Shown here piece by piece: positions 7,112 through 16,571 of a stretch of 64,000 nt of DNA. How positions within the stretch are numbered: the first letter of the stretch is position 1; every line of letters starts with the position of its first letter. This DNA is from Bdellovibrio bacteriovorus. GTDB lineage: Bacteria > Bdellovibrionota > Bdellovibrionia > Bdellovibrionales > Bdellovibrionaceae. The translations under genes were made by a program, and so were the position numbers. The notes beneath the pieces were generated by a model. It was not told the origin of the DNA and did not search any database. It saw only the letters and a list, made by a program, of their open reading frames with translations. Location of the stretch: NCBI RefSeq assembly GCF_002208115.1, contig NZ_CP020946.1, positions 3,534,001 through 3,598,000 on the forward strand, in the 5' to 3' direction.

Positions 7112-9778
7112 TTATCTTTTTCCCTTCGAATCTTTGTCCATGCGGCGACGCTCTTCACGGTTCATCGGACGATCATCACGAGGACCGCTTTGGAAAGTCA
7201 TCTTACGCTTGGGAGCCTCTTCAGTCTCTGGCAGGCTGTGACCGATATCCGCTTCGCTAGGAGATGAATAATCCAATTCATCCAAGTCAGCTTCTTCCGG
7301 ACGCAGGCTTTCCAGAACTTCCTGCTCGTTCTGCTGGGCCACCAGTTGAACGCGCATCACTTTCTCGATGGCATCCGACTTGATGGTGTTGTTCAAAGTC
7401 TCAAAGGCTTTGAACGCCTCTTTTTTGTACTCGATCAAAGGATCTTTCTGCGCGTAACCACGCAATGAGATACCTTCTTTCAGTTTGTCGATCACGTACA
7501 AGTGGTTCTTCCAGTGATGATCAATGCTTTGCAGAAGGATCATTTTCTGAACCTGCTCAAAGAACGGACCCATGGAATTTTTCTGACGATCCCAGACTTC
7601 TTTCACGCCGGATTTCACAGCGTCGGTCACCGTTTCAGTGTTCACAGCCATGGTCGCAAAGTCGATTTTGAAACCGAAGCTTTGTGCCAGGGAGTTATTC
7701 AGACCTTCCAGGCTCCACTCTTCTTTTTTGCCGCCTTCAGGGATGTGGGTATCCAACAAATTGGAAACAACATCACCCAGCCAGTCCAGAGTGGTTCTTT
7801 CGATTTCCTGACCTTCCAAAACCTTGCGGCGCATGCCATAGATCGCGTTTCTCTGCGCATTCATCACAGAGTCGTATTCCATCAGGTTTTTACGGATATC
7901 AAAGTTGTGACCTTCAACCTTGCGCTGAGCGCCTTCGATCGCGTTGGTCACCATTTTGGCTGTGATTGGTTCATCCTCAGGGATGTTCAGCATTTCCATG
8001 ATTTTCTGGATGCGCTCACCATTGAAGATTCTCATCAGCTTGTCTTCCAAAGACAGATAGAATCTGGATTCACCCGGATCCCCCTGACGACCGGAACGAC
8101 CACGCAACTGGTTGTCGATACGGCGGGATTCGTGACGTTCAGTACCGATGATGTACAAACCACCCACGGCACGAACTTCCGCACGCTCCGCTTCAACCTG
8201 AGGTTTGATCTTCTGAACCGCTTCCGCGAATTCCGGAGAATCATCATTGCCCACTTGTGCCTTTGCCAGCATGTCAGCGTTACCGCCCAGCATGATGTCA
8301 GTACCACGACCGGCCATATTGGTGGCGATGGTCACAGCCCCTTTGCGGCCCGCTTGTGCGATGATTTCCGCTTCACGCTCGTGGTGTTTCGCATTCAGAA
8401 CTTCGTGCTTAACGCCTTCTTTGCGCAGGAACGAGCTCAAAGCTTCGGATTTTTCGATGGATTCAGTACCCACCAGAATCGGCTGACCCTTGGCCATACG
8501 CTCTTTGATATCAGCGGTGATGGCTTTGAACTTCGCTTTTTCTGATTTATAAACCACGTCTTCCTGATCCTTACGCTGGATCGGACGGTTGGTCGGAATC
8601 ACGTTCACTTCAAGATTGTAAATCTTTTTGAACTCAACTGCCTCTGTATCCGCAGTCCCGGTCATGCCAGACAGTTTTTCGTACATACGGAAATAGTTCT
8701 GGAAGGTGATGGTCGCCAAAGTCTGATTTTCAGACTTCACTTCAACGCCTTCTTTGGCTTCGATGGCCTGGTGCAGACCATCGCTCCAGCGACGACCCGG
8801 CATCAAACGACCGGTGAATTCATCGACGATCACGATCTCGCCGTCCTTGATCATGTATTCCACATCAAGACGATACAGATAGTGAGCTTTCAGACCCTGA
8901 TACACGTGGTGCAGGATTTCGATGTTTTGCGGATCGTAAAGGTTGGAAAGACCCATCAGCTCTTCGACTTTCGCGTTTCCAGCGTCAGTCAGGGAGGCTG
9001 TTTTGGATTTTTCCTCCATGGTGAAGTGAACATCGCGCTTCAGGTGCGGGATGATCTGATTCACAGCATAGTATTTGTCAGTGGAGGATTCCGCAGGACC
9101 GGAAATGATCAGCGGCGTACGCGCTTCGTCGACCAGGATGGAGTCGCACTCATCGACGATGGCATAATAGTGAGGTCTTTGAACATAGTCGTTCAAATCA
9201 AACTTCATGTTATCGCGAAGATAGTCGAAACCAAGTTCATTGTTGGTGCAGTAAGTGATGTCACAAGCGTACATCTGCTTGCGCTGCTGGTCTGTCAGAC
9301 CGTGAACGATGATACCCGTGGTAAGACCCAGCCAGCCGTAAAGACGACCCATGTGCTCGGCATCACGACGAACCAGGTAATCATTCACAGTTACAACGTG
9401 CACACCGCGACCCGTAAGAGCGTTCAGGTAAACCGGCAAAGTAGCCACCAGGGTTTTACCTTCACCCGTTCTCATCTCGGCGATGTTACCGCGATTCAGA
9501 ACATAACCACCGATCAACTGAACGTCATAGTGGCGCATTCCCAACACACGCTTAGAGGCTTCACGGCAGACCGCAAATGCTTCCGGCAGGATATCGTGAA
9601 CTGTTTCGCCTTTCTTCAGTCTCTCTTGAAACTCGGGAGTCTTGGCTTTGAGTTGATCATCCGTAAGAGCTGCCATCTGAGGTTCCAGGGCATTGATACG
9701 ATCCACAGTGGGCTGGATCTTTTTCATCTCGCGGTCGTGCTTCGTTCCGAACATTTTTGTCAAAATTTGTGTAACCAT
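7112..9778 (-). CDS. secA: Preprotein translocase ATPase SecA
   Basis: 888-residue SecA, the ATPase that drives proteins through SecYEG. Seen: Walker A MRTGEGKT, the helicase-like DEADase box read as [19 protein letters not shown], the preprotein cross-linking domain, NMAGRGTDI, the Arg-finger region [13 protein letters not shown], and the helical scaffold with DHHWKNHLY. The protein ends in a Lys/Arg-rich tail without the CxCx(n)CH zinc element that binds SecB and lipids in E. coli SecA. The start ATG is at 9778. The downstream zinc-ribbon gene begins directly at its stop. The 130 bp upstream hold a short palindrome at 9839-9851. Confidence 0.98.
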   Translation of the reverse strand: MVTQILTKMFGTKHDREMKKIQPTVDRINALEPQMAALTDDQLKAKTPEFQERLKKGETVHDILPEAFAVCREASKRVLGMRHYDVQLIGGYVLNRGNIAEMRTGEGKTLVATLPVYLNALTGRGVHVVTVNDYLVRRDAEHMGRLYGWLGLTTGIIVHGLTDQQRKQMYACDITYCTNNELGFDYLRDNMKFDLNDYVQRPHYYAIVDECDSILVDEARTPLIISGPAESSTDKYYAVNQIIPHLKRDVHFTMEEKSKTASLTDAGNAKVEELMGLSNLYDPQNIEILHHVYQGLKAHYLYRLDVEYMIKDGEIVIVDEFTGRLMPGRRWSDGLHQAIEAKEGVEVKSENQTLATITFQNYFRMYEKLSGMTGTADTEAVEFKKIYNLEVNVIPTNRPIQRKDQEDVVYKSEKAKFKAITADIKERMAKGQPILVGTESIEKSEALSSFLRKEGVKHEVLNAKHHEREAEIIAQAGRKGAVTIATNMAGRGTDIMLGGNADMLAKAQVGNDDSPEFAEAVQKIKPQVEAERAEVRAVGGLYIIGTERHESRRIDNQLRGRSGRQGDPGESRFYLSLEDKLMRIFNGERIQKIMEMLNIPEDEPITAKMVTNAIEGAQRKVEGHNFDIRKNLMEYDSVMNAQRNAIYGMRRKVLEGQEIERTTLDWLGDVVSNLLDTHIPEGGKKEEWSLEGLNNSLAQSFGFKIDFATMAVNTETVTDAVKSGVKEVWDRQKNSMGPFFEQVQKMILLQSIDHHWKNHLYVIDKLKEGISLRGYAQKDPLIEYKKEAFKAFETLNNTIKSDAIEKVMRVQLVAQQNEQEVLESLRPEEADLDELDYSSPSEADIGHSLPETEEAPKRKMTFQSGPRDDRPMNREERRRMDKDSKGKR

Positions 9779-9838
9779 AGCCTATGAGGATAGACCCAAA
9801 TTGACATAAGCGGCAAGGTAAGGGGGCAATTTCTGGAT

Positions 9839-9851
9839 GCGTCATTGACGC
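9839..9851. repeat. Palindrome GCGTCA-T-TGACGC upstream of secA
   Basis: Perfect 6-bp arms around one base, in the gap between trmL and secA. Weaker flanking complementarity (TTTCTG and CAGAA) could extend the stem. There is no U-run, so it is more likely an operator or attenuator part than a terminator. Confidence 0.35.
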
Positions 9852-9908
9852 GATTTCATTCAGAATTTCAAAGACTTCCTCGAGAGTGACCCCGACCAAA
9901 GCCTTAAA

Positions 9909-10391
9909 CTATCGCAATGTAAATCGCACCTGACGAAGACCCTCATAAGCCGCGATCGCCACACTGGTAGCGAGATTCAGGCTGCGAGCCCCCTCCCCAA
10001 TCATGGGAATGGTGACGGTCTGCTGTGGGTGCTTTTGCAGGAATTCGGGATCCAGTCCTTTGGTTTCTTTACCAAAAACGAACCAGTCTCCGGATTGGTA
10101 CTGAGGTTCAAAATAGGTGCGCTGGGTCTTGGTGGTGAAAAGCCAGATGCGGGACGGATCTTCGACGTGTTTCCACCAGTCCTCGAAGGTTTCGTGGCGA
10201 TACCAGGTCAGGTGAGGCCAGTAATCCAGCCCCGCCCGTTTCAAGTTGGTGTCGTTGATCTCAAAACCCATTTTTCCGACAATGTGCAGTTCGCAGTTGG
10301 TGCCAACACACGTGCGCCCGATATTTCCGGTGTTTTGCGGGATTTCGGGCTCGATAAGAACAATGCGGAAAAGCTTTTCTGTATTAGGCAA
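9909..10391 (-). CDS. trmL: tRNA (cytidine(34)-2'-O)-methyltransferase TrmL
   Basis: 160-residue SPOUT-class methyltransferase that modifies the 2'-OH of the wobble base in certain tRNA-Leu species using SAM. The length and motifs fit TrmL: PEIPQNTGNIGRTC near the N-terminus (motif 1), FGKETKGL (motif 2) and the knot motif 3 read as IPMIGEGARSLNLATSVAIA. Start ATG at 10391, overlapping by 8 bp the end of the gamma-glutamylcyclotransferase-like gene upstream, so the pair is an operon. Confidence 0.93.
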   Translation of the reverse strand: MPNTEKLFRIVLIEPEIPQNTGNIGRTCVGTNCELHIVGKMGFEINDTNLKRAGLDYWPHLTWYRHETFEDWWKHVEDPSRIWLFTTKTQRTYFEPQYQSGDWFVFGKETKGLDPEFLQKHPQQTVTIPMIGEGARSLNLATSVAIAAYEGLRQVRFTLR

Positions 10392-10986
10392 GGTGTCTGT
10401 AAACCTCTTGGCCCAGTTTGGACAGCGCCAGTCGACGACCTTTATCGACGATCAGCTCAAGATTCATCAGCTCACGATAGAGCGTCAAATCAATCGGTAC
10501 AATCTCCCGGCCAGAGGAGCGACCCAGTCTCTGAATATAAGTGACCTGCTTGTCACTGAGTTTGGAAGTCAGCACCGGCTGCTCTTCCATGGAACGTCTC
10601 CAGTCTCCGCCTGAAATCACCGTGGCATTCACCGGCAGCTTCAGAGGATTCAGGAAATAGATCCAAGCTTTGACCGGAGCGGACATGCCTTCCGGGTGCA
10701 CTTCGATCTCTTCTCTGGAGTAAAGGCTCTTGTCAGGATCCAGACGGTTGTAACCGTGGAATTCATCCATCAGGCTCAACAATAAATCGGATCCCTTAAG
10801 TTCAATCAGTTGCCCCGGAACCAGGTCAGATCCCCCTTTGACCACAGCCGGGAAGCCCACTTTCAAGCGGTAGGCTGTCGCCTTAACCCTTGCAAATACT
10901 GAAGATTCCACGAAATTCTGGATCTTGCTGAAATGGACCATGCCCTCGCAAAAAGAACCGTAAACGAAAAAACGCGTTGTAGTCAT
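10384..10986 (-). CDS. Gamma-glutamylcyclotransferase (AIG2)-like protein
   Basis: 200 residues. The N-terminus FFVYGSFCEGMVHF matches the substrate-binding YGS(L) loop of the GGCT/AIG2 fold, and the fold continues to about residue 125 with EEIEVHPEG and AWIYFLNP. The remaining 75 residues form an extra helical extension with many Arg and Leu. I use the ATG at 10986, preceded by a G-rich stretch; a longer in-frame extension exists upstream but has no family similarity. Members of this fold cyclise gamma-glutamyl amines, but many have unknown substrates. It overlaps trmL by 8 bp. Confidence 0.75.
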   Translation of the reverse strand: MTTTRFFVYGSFCEGMVHFSKIQNFVESSVFARVKATAYRLKVGFPAVVKGGSDLVPGQLIELKGSDLLLSLMDEFHGYNRLDPDKSLYSREEIEVHPEGMSAPVKAWIYFLNPLKLPVNATVISGGDWRRSMEEQPVLTSKLSDKQVTYIQRLGRSSGREIVPIDLTLYRELMNLELIVDKGRRLALSKLGQEVYRHLA

Positions 10987-11200
10987 TATCCCCCCCGAGT
11001 ACGACAACAAAGTTTGATTTTCCGAAAAAGAGGTCCCGTGTGTACCAAAAACCACATGGCACCGCAAGCCGCTTTGCCAGGGCATTTTCTTTTTTTCCAA
11101 GCAGTGACACTTACTGGTCTGCGTTATTACGAAATTAAAAAAAATAAATGACCTTTCTAGTTTTTGCATTCCTGATTTCCTTTGCTATCCTTTTGAAAAT

Positions 11201-11210
11201 CCAAATTTGG
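11201..11210. promoter_or_regulatory. Palindrome CCAAATTTGG upstream of glnB
   Basis: Perfect 10-bp palindrome 27 bp before the glnB start codon, in the 251-bp divergent gap. A TTGCAT/TATCCT pair spaced 16 bp (about 11165-11192) lies just upstream and could be a weak promoter, putting the palindrome near the start of transcription. No sigma-54 GG-N10-GC pattern was found. Confidence 0.3.
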
Positions 11211-11237
11211 AATTTCTTTTCCTGAACAAAGAAGTAG

Positions 11238-11576
<339 letters not shown>

Positions 11577-11607
11577 ATTATAGTTTTAACCCCCAGGGAG
11601 GCTCACG

Positions 11608-13020
11608 ATGACCGGTAAAGATGTATTGAAGTTCGCCAATGAAAAAGGCGCGAAAATGGTGGATCTGAAGTTCTGCGATATGCTTGGAACTTGGCAGCAC
11701 CTGACTGTGCCTTTGCACCAACTGACTGCTGAGGCTTTTGAAGAAGGCTACGGCTTTGACGGAAGCTCCATCCGCGGATGGAAAGGGATCGAGGAATCAG
11801 ACATGATCATCATGCCGGATCCTTCCACAGCGATGATGGACCCCTTCATGCAGGTTCCAACATTGTCTTTGATCTGCGATGTCTGCCTTCCTGAAACACT
11901 TCAAGCTTACAATCGTGACCCCCGCCAAGTGGTGAAAAAAGCCATCGCTTACATGCAGTCCACCGGGATTGCTGACACAGCTTACTTCGGTCCGGAAGCG
12001 GAATTCTTCATCTTTGATGACATCCGTTACGAACAAACCAACAACTCTGCCTTCTATATGATCGACAGTGACGAAGCTGTCTGGAACACCGGCCGCGACG
12101 AAGGTGGCAAAAATCTGGGTTACAAAGTCCGTCCTAAAGAGGGTTACTTCCCGGCCCTGCCAACAGACTCCCAGCAGGATCTAAGAACCGAAATCTGCCT
12201 TGAACTTGAAAGATGCGGCATGCAAGTGGAACGTCATCACCACGAAGTTGCCTCCAGCCAGGGTGAGATCAACTTCCGCTTCGACACCGCCCTGAACATG
12301 GGCGACAAAATGATGTGGTTCAAATACATCGTGAAGAACGTGGCAAAACGCTACGGTAAAACCGTGACCTTCATGCCAAAACCGATCTTCGGCGACAACG
12401 GTTCAGGCATGCACATCCATATGTCCCTGTGGAAAGATGGAAAAAACCTGTTCGCGGGCAACAAATACGCCGGCCTTTCTGAAATGGCTTTGCATTACAT
12501 CGGCGGTGTTTTGAAACACGCTCCGGCTCTTTGCGGTATCATCAACCCGACAACCAACTCTTACAAGCGTCTGGTTCCGGGCTTTGAAGCTCCGACAAAA
12601 CTGGCTTACAGCTTCAAAAACCGTTCTGCGGCAATGCGCATCCCGAACTCGGGTCCAAATCCGAAGGCAAAACGTATTGAGTTCCGCACTCCAGATCCAT
12701 CTGCCAACATTTATCTGGCGGAAGCAGCCATCCTGATGGCGGGTCTTGACGGCATTATCAATAAAATCAATCCGGGTGATCCACTGGACAAAGACATCTA
12801 CGGTTTGCCGCCTCAAGAGGCAGCCGCGATCCCTTCTGTTCCGGGCACTTTGGAAGAAAGCTTGAATCATCTTATGAAAAACTGCAGCTTCCTGAAAAAA
12901 GGCGATGTTTTCACTGATGACTTGATCGAAACCTGGGTTCAGTACAAAATCGACAAAGAAGTGCGTCCGGTTCAACAAAGACCGGTTCCCTACGAGTTCC
13001 ACCTGTACTACGATTGCTAA
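11608..13020 (+). CDS. glnA: Glutamine synthetase, type I
   Basis: 470-residue GSI subunit of the dodecamer that makes glutamine from glutamate, ammonia and ATP. Motifs: FDGSSIRGW (N-terminal beta-grasp latch), [10 protein letters not shown], the metal-binding [19 protein letters not shown], the ATP-binding [18 protein letters not shown], the glutamate loop [13 protein letters not shown], and the IYGLPPQE site whose Tyr398 corresponds to the adenylylated tyrosine of GSI-beta enzymes. GGGAGG lies 6 bp before the ATG. Presence of Tyr51 in GlnB and Tyr398 here suggests the classical GlnD/GlnE cascade. Confidence 0.98.
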   Translation: MTGKDVLKFANEKGAKMVDLKFCDMLGTWQHLTVPLHQLTAEAFEEGYGFDGSSIRGWKGIEESDMIIMPDPSTAMMDPFMQVPTLSLICDVCLPETLQAYNRDPRQVVKKAIAYMQSTGIADTAYFGPEAEFFIFDDIRYEQTNNSAFYMIDSDEAVWNTGRDEGGKNLGYKVRPKEGYFPALPTDSQQDLRTEICLELERCGMQVERHHHEVASSQGEINFRFDTALNMGDKMMWFKYIVKNVAKRYGKTVTFMPKPIFGDNGSGMHIHMSLWKDGKNLFAGNKYAGLSEMALHYIGGVLKHAPALCGIINPTTNSYKRLVPGFEAPTKLAYSFKNRSAAMRIPNSGPNPKAKRIEFRTPDPSANIYLAEAAILMAGLDGIINKINPGDPLDKDIYGLPPQEAAAIPSVPGTLEESLNHLMKNCSFLKKGDVFTDDLIETWVQYKIDKEVRPVQQRPVPYEFHLYYDC

Positions 13021-13038
13021 AGCGCTTTTGCGCAGGAG

Positions 13039-13064
13039 GCAGCGCAAGCCCTGGCTTGTGCTGC
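13039..13064 (+). repeat. Hairpin between glnA and the GcvH-like gene
   Basis: Arms GCAGCGCAAGCC and GGCTTGTGCTGC pair over 12 bp with a single G-T mismatch and a very short loop. There is no U-run, so it may be an mRNA stabiliser or a weak attenuator rather than a terminator. It starts 19 bp after the glnA stop. Confidence 0.45.
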
Positions 13065-13096
13065 TGGACTAGATCAGCTTTAGATAAGGAAAGAAT

Positions 13097-13504
13097 ATGG
13101 CATCTGACGACGTAAGAAATTTTATGGGCTATCTGTGGATCCGAAAGGAAGATGGACTCATCACTATCGGTATCAACGAAGACGGTCTTGAAGACTTCGA
13201 ATCCATTTCTTCTGTGGACCTTCCTGCAGAAAATGAACAGGTCGAAGAAGATGTCGTGATCGGAACTCTTGAAACTGATGACGGTCCGCTGGACATCTAC
13301 ACTCCGGTTGCCGGAACTGTGGTGGAAGTAAATTCCCAGGTTATCGACGATCCATCTTTGATCATGGAAGACCCATATGAAGAGGGTTGGTTGATCCGCA
13401 TCGAGGCTGATGAAGAAGCCGATGAGGACGATGAAGACGAAGATGATGATGACGACGACGATGAGGATGAAGACGACGATTATGACGACGAGGACGAAGA
13501 CTAG
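13097..13504 (+). CDS. GcvH-like biotinyl/lipoyl-fold protein without lipoyl lysine
   Basis: 135 residues. Residues 13-102 follow the glycine cleavage H protein closely: LWIRKEDGLITIGI, then a lipoyl-type hairpin, PVAGTVVEVN, and the H-protein tail DPYEEGWLIRIE. At the place where GcvH has ESVKA with the lipoylated lysine this protein has ETDDG (Asp61-Asp62). The last 30 residues are almost only Asp and Glu. It therefore cannot carry lipoate at the usual site, and I see no gcvT or gcvP nearby. The position behind glnA suggests a link with nitrogen or amino-acid metabolism, but function is unknown. AAGGA precedes the ATG. Confidence 0.8.
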   Translation: MASDDVRNFMGYLWIRKEDGLITIGINEDGLEDFESISSVDLPAENEQVEEDVVIGTLETDDGPLDIYTPVAGTVVEVNSQVIDDPSLIMEDPYEEGWLIRIEADEEADEDDEDEDDDDDDDEDEDDDYDDEDED

Positions 13505-13515
13505 TCCTTAACGAC

Positions 13516-13544
13516 AAAGCCCCGGAAAACCGGGGCTTTTTTTA
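13516..13544 (+). terminator. Rho-independent terminator after GcvH-like gene
   Basis: AAAGCCCCGG (13516-13525) pairs with CCGGGGCTTT (13530-13539) around a four-A loop and is followed by a T-run. It ends the glnB-glnA-GcvH-like unit and lies 9 bp before the stop codon of the convergent membrane gene. Confidence 0.9.
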
Positions 13545-13552
13545 TTCCCGAA

Positions 13553-14107
13553 TCAGTGCCAGGTGGTTCCCTTCGGCGCCATGCGATCCAGTTTTCTGGC
13601 GGTCAGCCAGGCCCCAATCACAAAAGCAGATCCGATCAAAATGTGCACAATGTGATCGGCGGTTCCCAGCTCGAGGTATCCTGGAATCAAACGCCACCAG
13701 AATGAATCATAGTCCATCGTTGGAGGAATCATCGTGGTGTTGGATCCGAAAAGGAATCCCGCAAGACCCAGCATTCCATAGATCGCACCAAAGATATAAC
13801 TAAAGCGCTCAGCAGAAATCAGAGAATTATTCACCCCAAACCACAAGGCCGCAATGCCCGAAAATATGTGCACCAGATTGTGGGTCCAGCCCAGATGCAT
13901 TCCAAACAGGTTCGGCAAAACAAATCCAGCCATTCCCACCAGCACAAAGGCAACGCCGACAACCATACACACCCATTGAGCCGGCGAGGTTTCGTTTTCA
14001 GCCAGCACGACGGGTTTTTCTTCGGGACGCTGAACAGGTTTCGAGACTTTCTCTTGTTTAGGAATTTCTTTGGGTGTTCTTTCAAAGTTCGGTCTTTGCG
14101 GTTCCAT
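13553..14107 (-). CDS. DUF4383-type membrane protein
   Basis: 184 residues with a charged N-terminal tail (about 40 residues, many Pro, Lys, Glu) and four predicted transmembrane helices. HNLVHIFSGIAALWFG and DHIVHILIGSAFVIGAW are two similar histidine-containing helices, the pattern of DUF4383 proteins. Start at the ATG of 14107 because AAAGGAGC lies 7 bp upstream; an in-frame extension further upstream has no ribosome site. Function unknown. Confidence 0.75.
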   Translation of the reverse strand: MEPQRPNFERTPKEIPKQEKVSKPVQRPEEKPVVLAENETSPAQWVCMVVGVAFVLVGMAGFVLPNLFGMHLGWTHNLVHIFSGIAALWFGVNNSLISAERFSYIFGAIYGMLGLAGFLFGSNTTMIPPTMDYDSFWWRLIPGYLELGTADHIVHILIGSAFVIGAWLTARKLDRMAPKGTTWH

Positions 14108-14257
14108 AAGATGCTCCTTTGTTTTAACAGCACCATTATCCGCCTTCCCCAAGGGCTTCGGCAGAAGACTTATGGAATTTTGACAAGATTCATTGACCGA
14201 TCTGCGATTCAACAGGAATCCGGTGACCCTGTTTGGACCTTCTGCTAAATTCCGTCC

Positions 14258-15145
14258 ATGTCTGCAAGGTTTGAGAATCTGATTTTATATGCCATCTGCA
14301 CTCTGATCTGGGGCTCCACCTGGCTTGTGATCACCTTTCAGATTGATGCCGCTTCTCCGGTGACCTCGGTTTTCTGGCGTTTTCTGCTGTCAACAGCTCT
14401 GCTGCTGCTGTTCTGTTTCTGGAAAAAACAAAATCTAAAATATTCCCGTCACGACCATCTGCTGTTTGCGGGTCAGGGTGTATTGATGTTTTCCATCAAC
14501 TACATGCTGACCTATGTGGCGGAAACGATGATCAGCTCTGGCATGGTCGCACTAAGTTTCACTTTGCTGGTTTACTACAATATGTTCGGCATGCGCCTGT
14601 TCTTTAAAAAGCCGATCACCGCAAACGTCATCTGGGGATCATTGCTGGGTGGCGTGGGGATTGTTTTCATTTTTCTGAATGAGATTCTGAATTTCGATCC
14701 CAGCTCTAAAACCATCTGGGGTCTGCTGGTGGGATTCCTGGCGACGCTATCCGCTTCCCTCGGAAATATGGTCGCGCAAAAGAGCTATCAAAAACGAATC
14801 CCGGTGGTGGTCACCAACACCTGGGGCATGTTGTACGGAAGCATGTTCACTTTGATCGTGGCGCTGGTGCTGCAACATGATTTAAGCATACCGCTGAATG
14901 CCCGCTTCCTGGGGGCTCTCTTCTATCTGGCGCTGTTCGGCTCGGTGATTGCCTTTGGGGCGTATCTGTCTTTGGCGGGAAGAATTGGAGCGGAGAAAGC
15001 CGCTTATACAAGCGTGCTTTCTCCGGTGATTGCCCTGACACTTTCCAGCTTCTTTGAGAACTTCCACTGGACGCCTTATATCGTCATTGGTGTGGTTCTG
15101 TGCCTGCTGGGAAATGTACTGACGCTTACCAAGCGGGCGGGTTGA
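14258..15145 (+). CDS. DMT-superfamily (EamA) transporter
   Basis: 295 residues with ten hydrophobic helices in two similar halves, each an EamA domain. Recognisable family features: CTLIWGSTWLVITFQ at the start of the first half, with WRFLLSTALLLLF, and GAYLSLAGRIGAEKAAYTSV at the end of the second half. Inner-membrane carrier, probably an exporter of amino acids or other small metabolites; the substrate cannot be predicted. Its last 20 bp overlap the convergent lipoprotein gene. Confidence 0.92.
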   Translation: MSARFENLILYAICTLIWGSTWLVITFQIDAASPVTSVFWRFLLSTALLLLFCFWKKQNLKYSRHDHLLFAGQGVLMFSINYMLTYVAETMISSGMVALSFTLLVYYNMFGMRLFFKKPITANVIWGSLLGGVGIVFIFLNEILNFDPSSKTIWGLLVGFLATLSASLGNMVAQKSYQKRIPVVVTNTWGMLYGSMFTLIVALVLQHDLSIPLNARFLGALFYLALFGSVIAFGAYLSLAGRIGAEKAAYTSVLSPVIALTLSSFFENFHWTPYIVIGVVLCLLGNVLTLTKRAG

Positions 15146-16403
15146 TTCCCGGAGGAAGGAAGAACACACCCACTTGGAACATGATGGAAATCGTTTTATC
15201 TGTTGTTTTTCTTAAGTCACGGCCCTGCGGGGCGCCGTTATCGACGATGATCAAACCGTCATTGCTGCCGGAAATATAAGTGTGTCCCGGAGTATAACCC
15301 GCCCCATTCATCATGATGGCACCCAAAATCGGTTTATACTTCGTTGAATCCCAGGCAACCCAGCCGGCTTTATAAAGAGCCATGGAATAATTCACGACGG
15401 CCGCGGTGCTGGACCAGATCAACTGATTGCCCTTGGTTTTATTAAAGTCATCAGTCACCCGATAGCCCGCACGCTGATAAGCCTGACGCAGAAGTTCCGA
15501 CTGAAATTCGGCACAAGGAACATTCGAAAATCCGTGACGAACCGCCGTACCTTGGGTCGCAATACTCCAGGCTCCGGTGGTTGTGATCGCTCCGGTTTTT
15601 TCAAAGTCGATAGATCTTTGGGTCGCAACCTTTTTATCGATCATCAAATAAGATTTCGGAGTAGCGACCTCGCGGTTCACCGCTTTTTGCAGTTCTGCAA
15701 AAATACTTTGGTACTTTTCACGCTGGGCCACGGACATGGTTTCCGGCTTCACGCCCTGATTCAATTTTGCGCCAAAACGTTTGGTTACGGACGTGACGTA
15801 ATTAAACTTGGGCTTTCCGTTGGGCTGATAGTACTTCAGAAAACCCTCTCCCGGTGCCGCCGCCTGAACCACTGCAAAGTTTCCTTCGGTTCCTTCCAGG
15901 TTGCCAACAATGGAAGCAAAAACAAACAGTCCGCCCGAGGTTTTGTTGATTTCATCAATCTTGCTTTGCGGGAACTGCGTCTTGAACGCCTCAGTGACAG
16001 AAACGATTTTCACCGGATACAGAAATCCGGTGCTGGATCTTTCGATGGCTCCGCTGGAGGTGCGGTAATCCAGATGTTTGACTTCGTAATTGGATGGAAC
16101 CTCGATCTGGGTTCCCGCGGGAAGTTCGACCTTGTTTTCAAGGATGCCGGATTTTTCATGGCGCAGGGTCATGGCCTGATTTAACAACAACTTCTGACTG
16201 GTGACCGCTGAACCACCGCCTGCACCGGTATTGCCGCCCGCTTCTTCCTCCGGGGACTCCACTTCCGGAGTCGGCGGCACAAGCGAGGCGCTTTCGTTGC
16301 CGGTTTCATCAATCGCCGGGAAATCATTGGCTGGTGCGCATGCCGCCAGAGTCAAAAGTGCTGCCAACAAAAAAGACTTGGTGATTTTTGTGGTTCCTGC
16401 CAT
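15126..16403 (-). CDS. Lipoprotein with NlpC/P60-like C-terminal domain
   Basis: 425-residue predicted lipoprotein: signal peptide with lipobox LAAC, then a low-complexity Pro/Glu/Gly/Ala linker (about 20-60), a middle region of unknown fold and a C-terminal domain with the order of an NlpC/P60-like cysteine peptidase: Cys in NVPCAEF, His in PGHTYI, and a polar residue in IIVDNGAPQG. If active it would cut peptidoglycan peptides. The start at 16403 is preceded by GGAGGTC; the longer in-frame start is not. Assignment of the active site is by eye and moderate. Confidence 0.65.
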   Translation of the reverse strand: MAGTTKITKSFLLAALLTLAACAPANDFPAIDETGNESASLVPPTPEVESPEEEAGGNTGAGGGSAVTSQKLLLNQAMTLRHEKSGILENKVELPAGTQIEVPSNYEVKHLDYRTSSGAIERSSTGFLYPVKIVSVTEAFKTQFPQSKIDEINKTSGGLFVFASIVGNLEGTEGNFAVVQAAAPGEGFLKYYQPNGKPKFNYVTSVTKRFGAKLNQGVKPETMSVAQREKYQSIFAELQKAVNREVATPKSYLMIDKKVATQRSIDFEKTGAITTTGAWSIATQGTAVRHGFSNVPCAEFQSELLRQAYQRAGYRVTDDFNKTKGNQLIWSSTAAVVNYSMALYKAGWVAWDSTKYKPILGAIMMNGAGYTPGHTYISGSNDGLIIVDNGAPQGRDLRKTTDKTISIMFQVGVFFLPPGINPPAW

Positions 16404-16539
16404 CGGACCTCCGTTCACAGAGGTCTTCGGCCGACTCACATTAGGAATTTAATGTTTTTTGTGGTGTAAAAACTTTTTTCACAAGATTGACTGCAAGTGC
16501 CCAAATTCTGAATGAAAGAACAAGACGGCTTGTTTGTTT

Positions 16540-16562
16540 ACGGACCTCGAGGCGAGGTCCGT
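16540..16562 (-). repeat. Hairpin downstream of the chemoreceptor gene
   Basis: ACGGACCTCG and CGAGGTCCGT pair perfectly around AGG, 10 bp past the end of the chemoreceptor gene. On the minus strand the stem is followed by TAAACAAAC rather than a U-run, so termination would be inefficient. Confidence 0.5.
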
Positions 16563-16571
16563 GATCTTTCT

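Noticed and set aside
8771-9787. Long open frame on the plus strand opposite secA (also 7502-8545)
   Set aside because: Mirror of secA codons with no domain and no ribosome site; secA is unambiguous on the other strand.
9657-9899. Short minus-strand gene before secA
   Set aside because: The first 25 residues look protein-like but the rest is secA in another frame.
16540-16562. Canonical terminator after the chemoreceptor gene
   Set aside because: Stem is perfect but no U-run on the minus strand; kept only as a hairpin.
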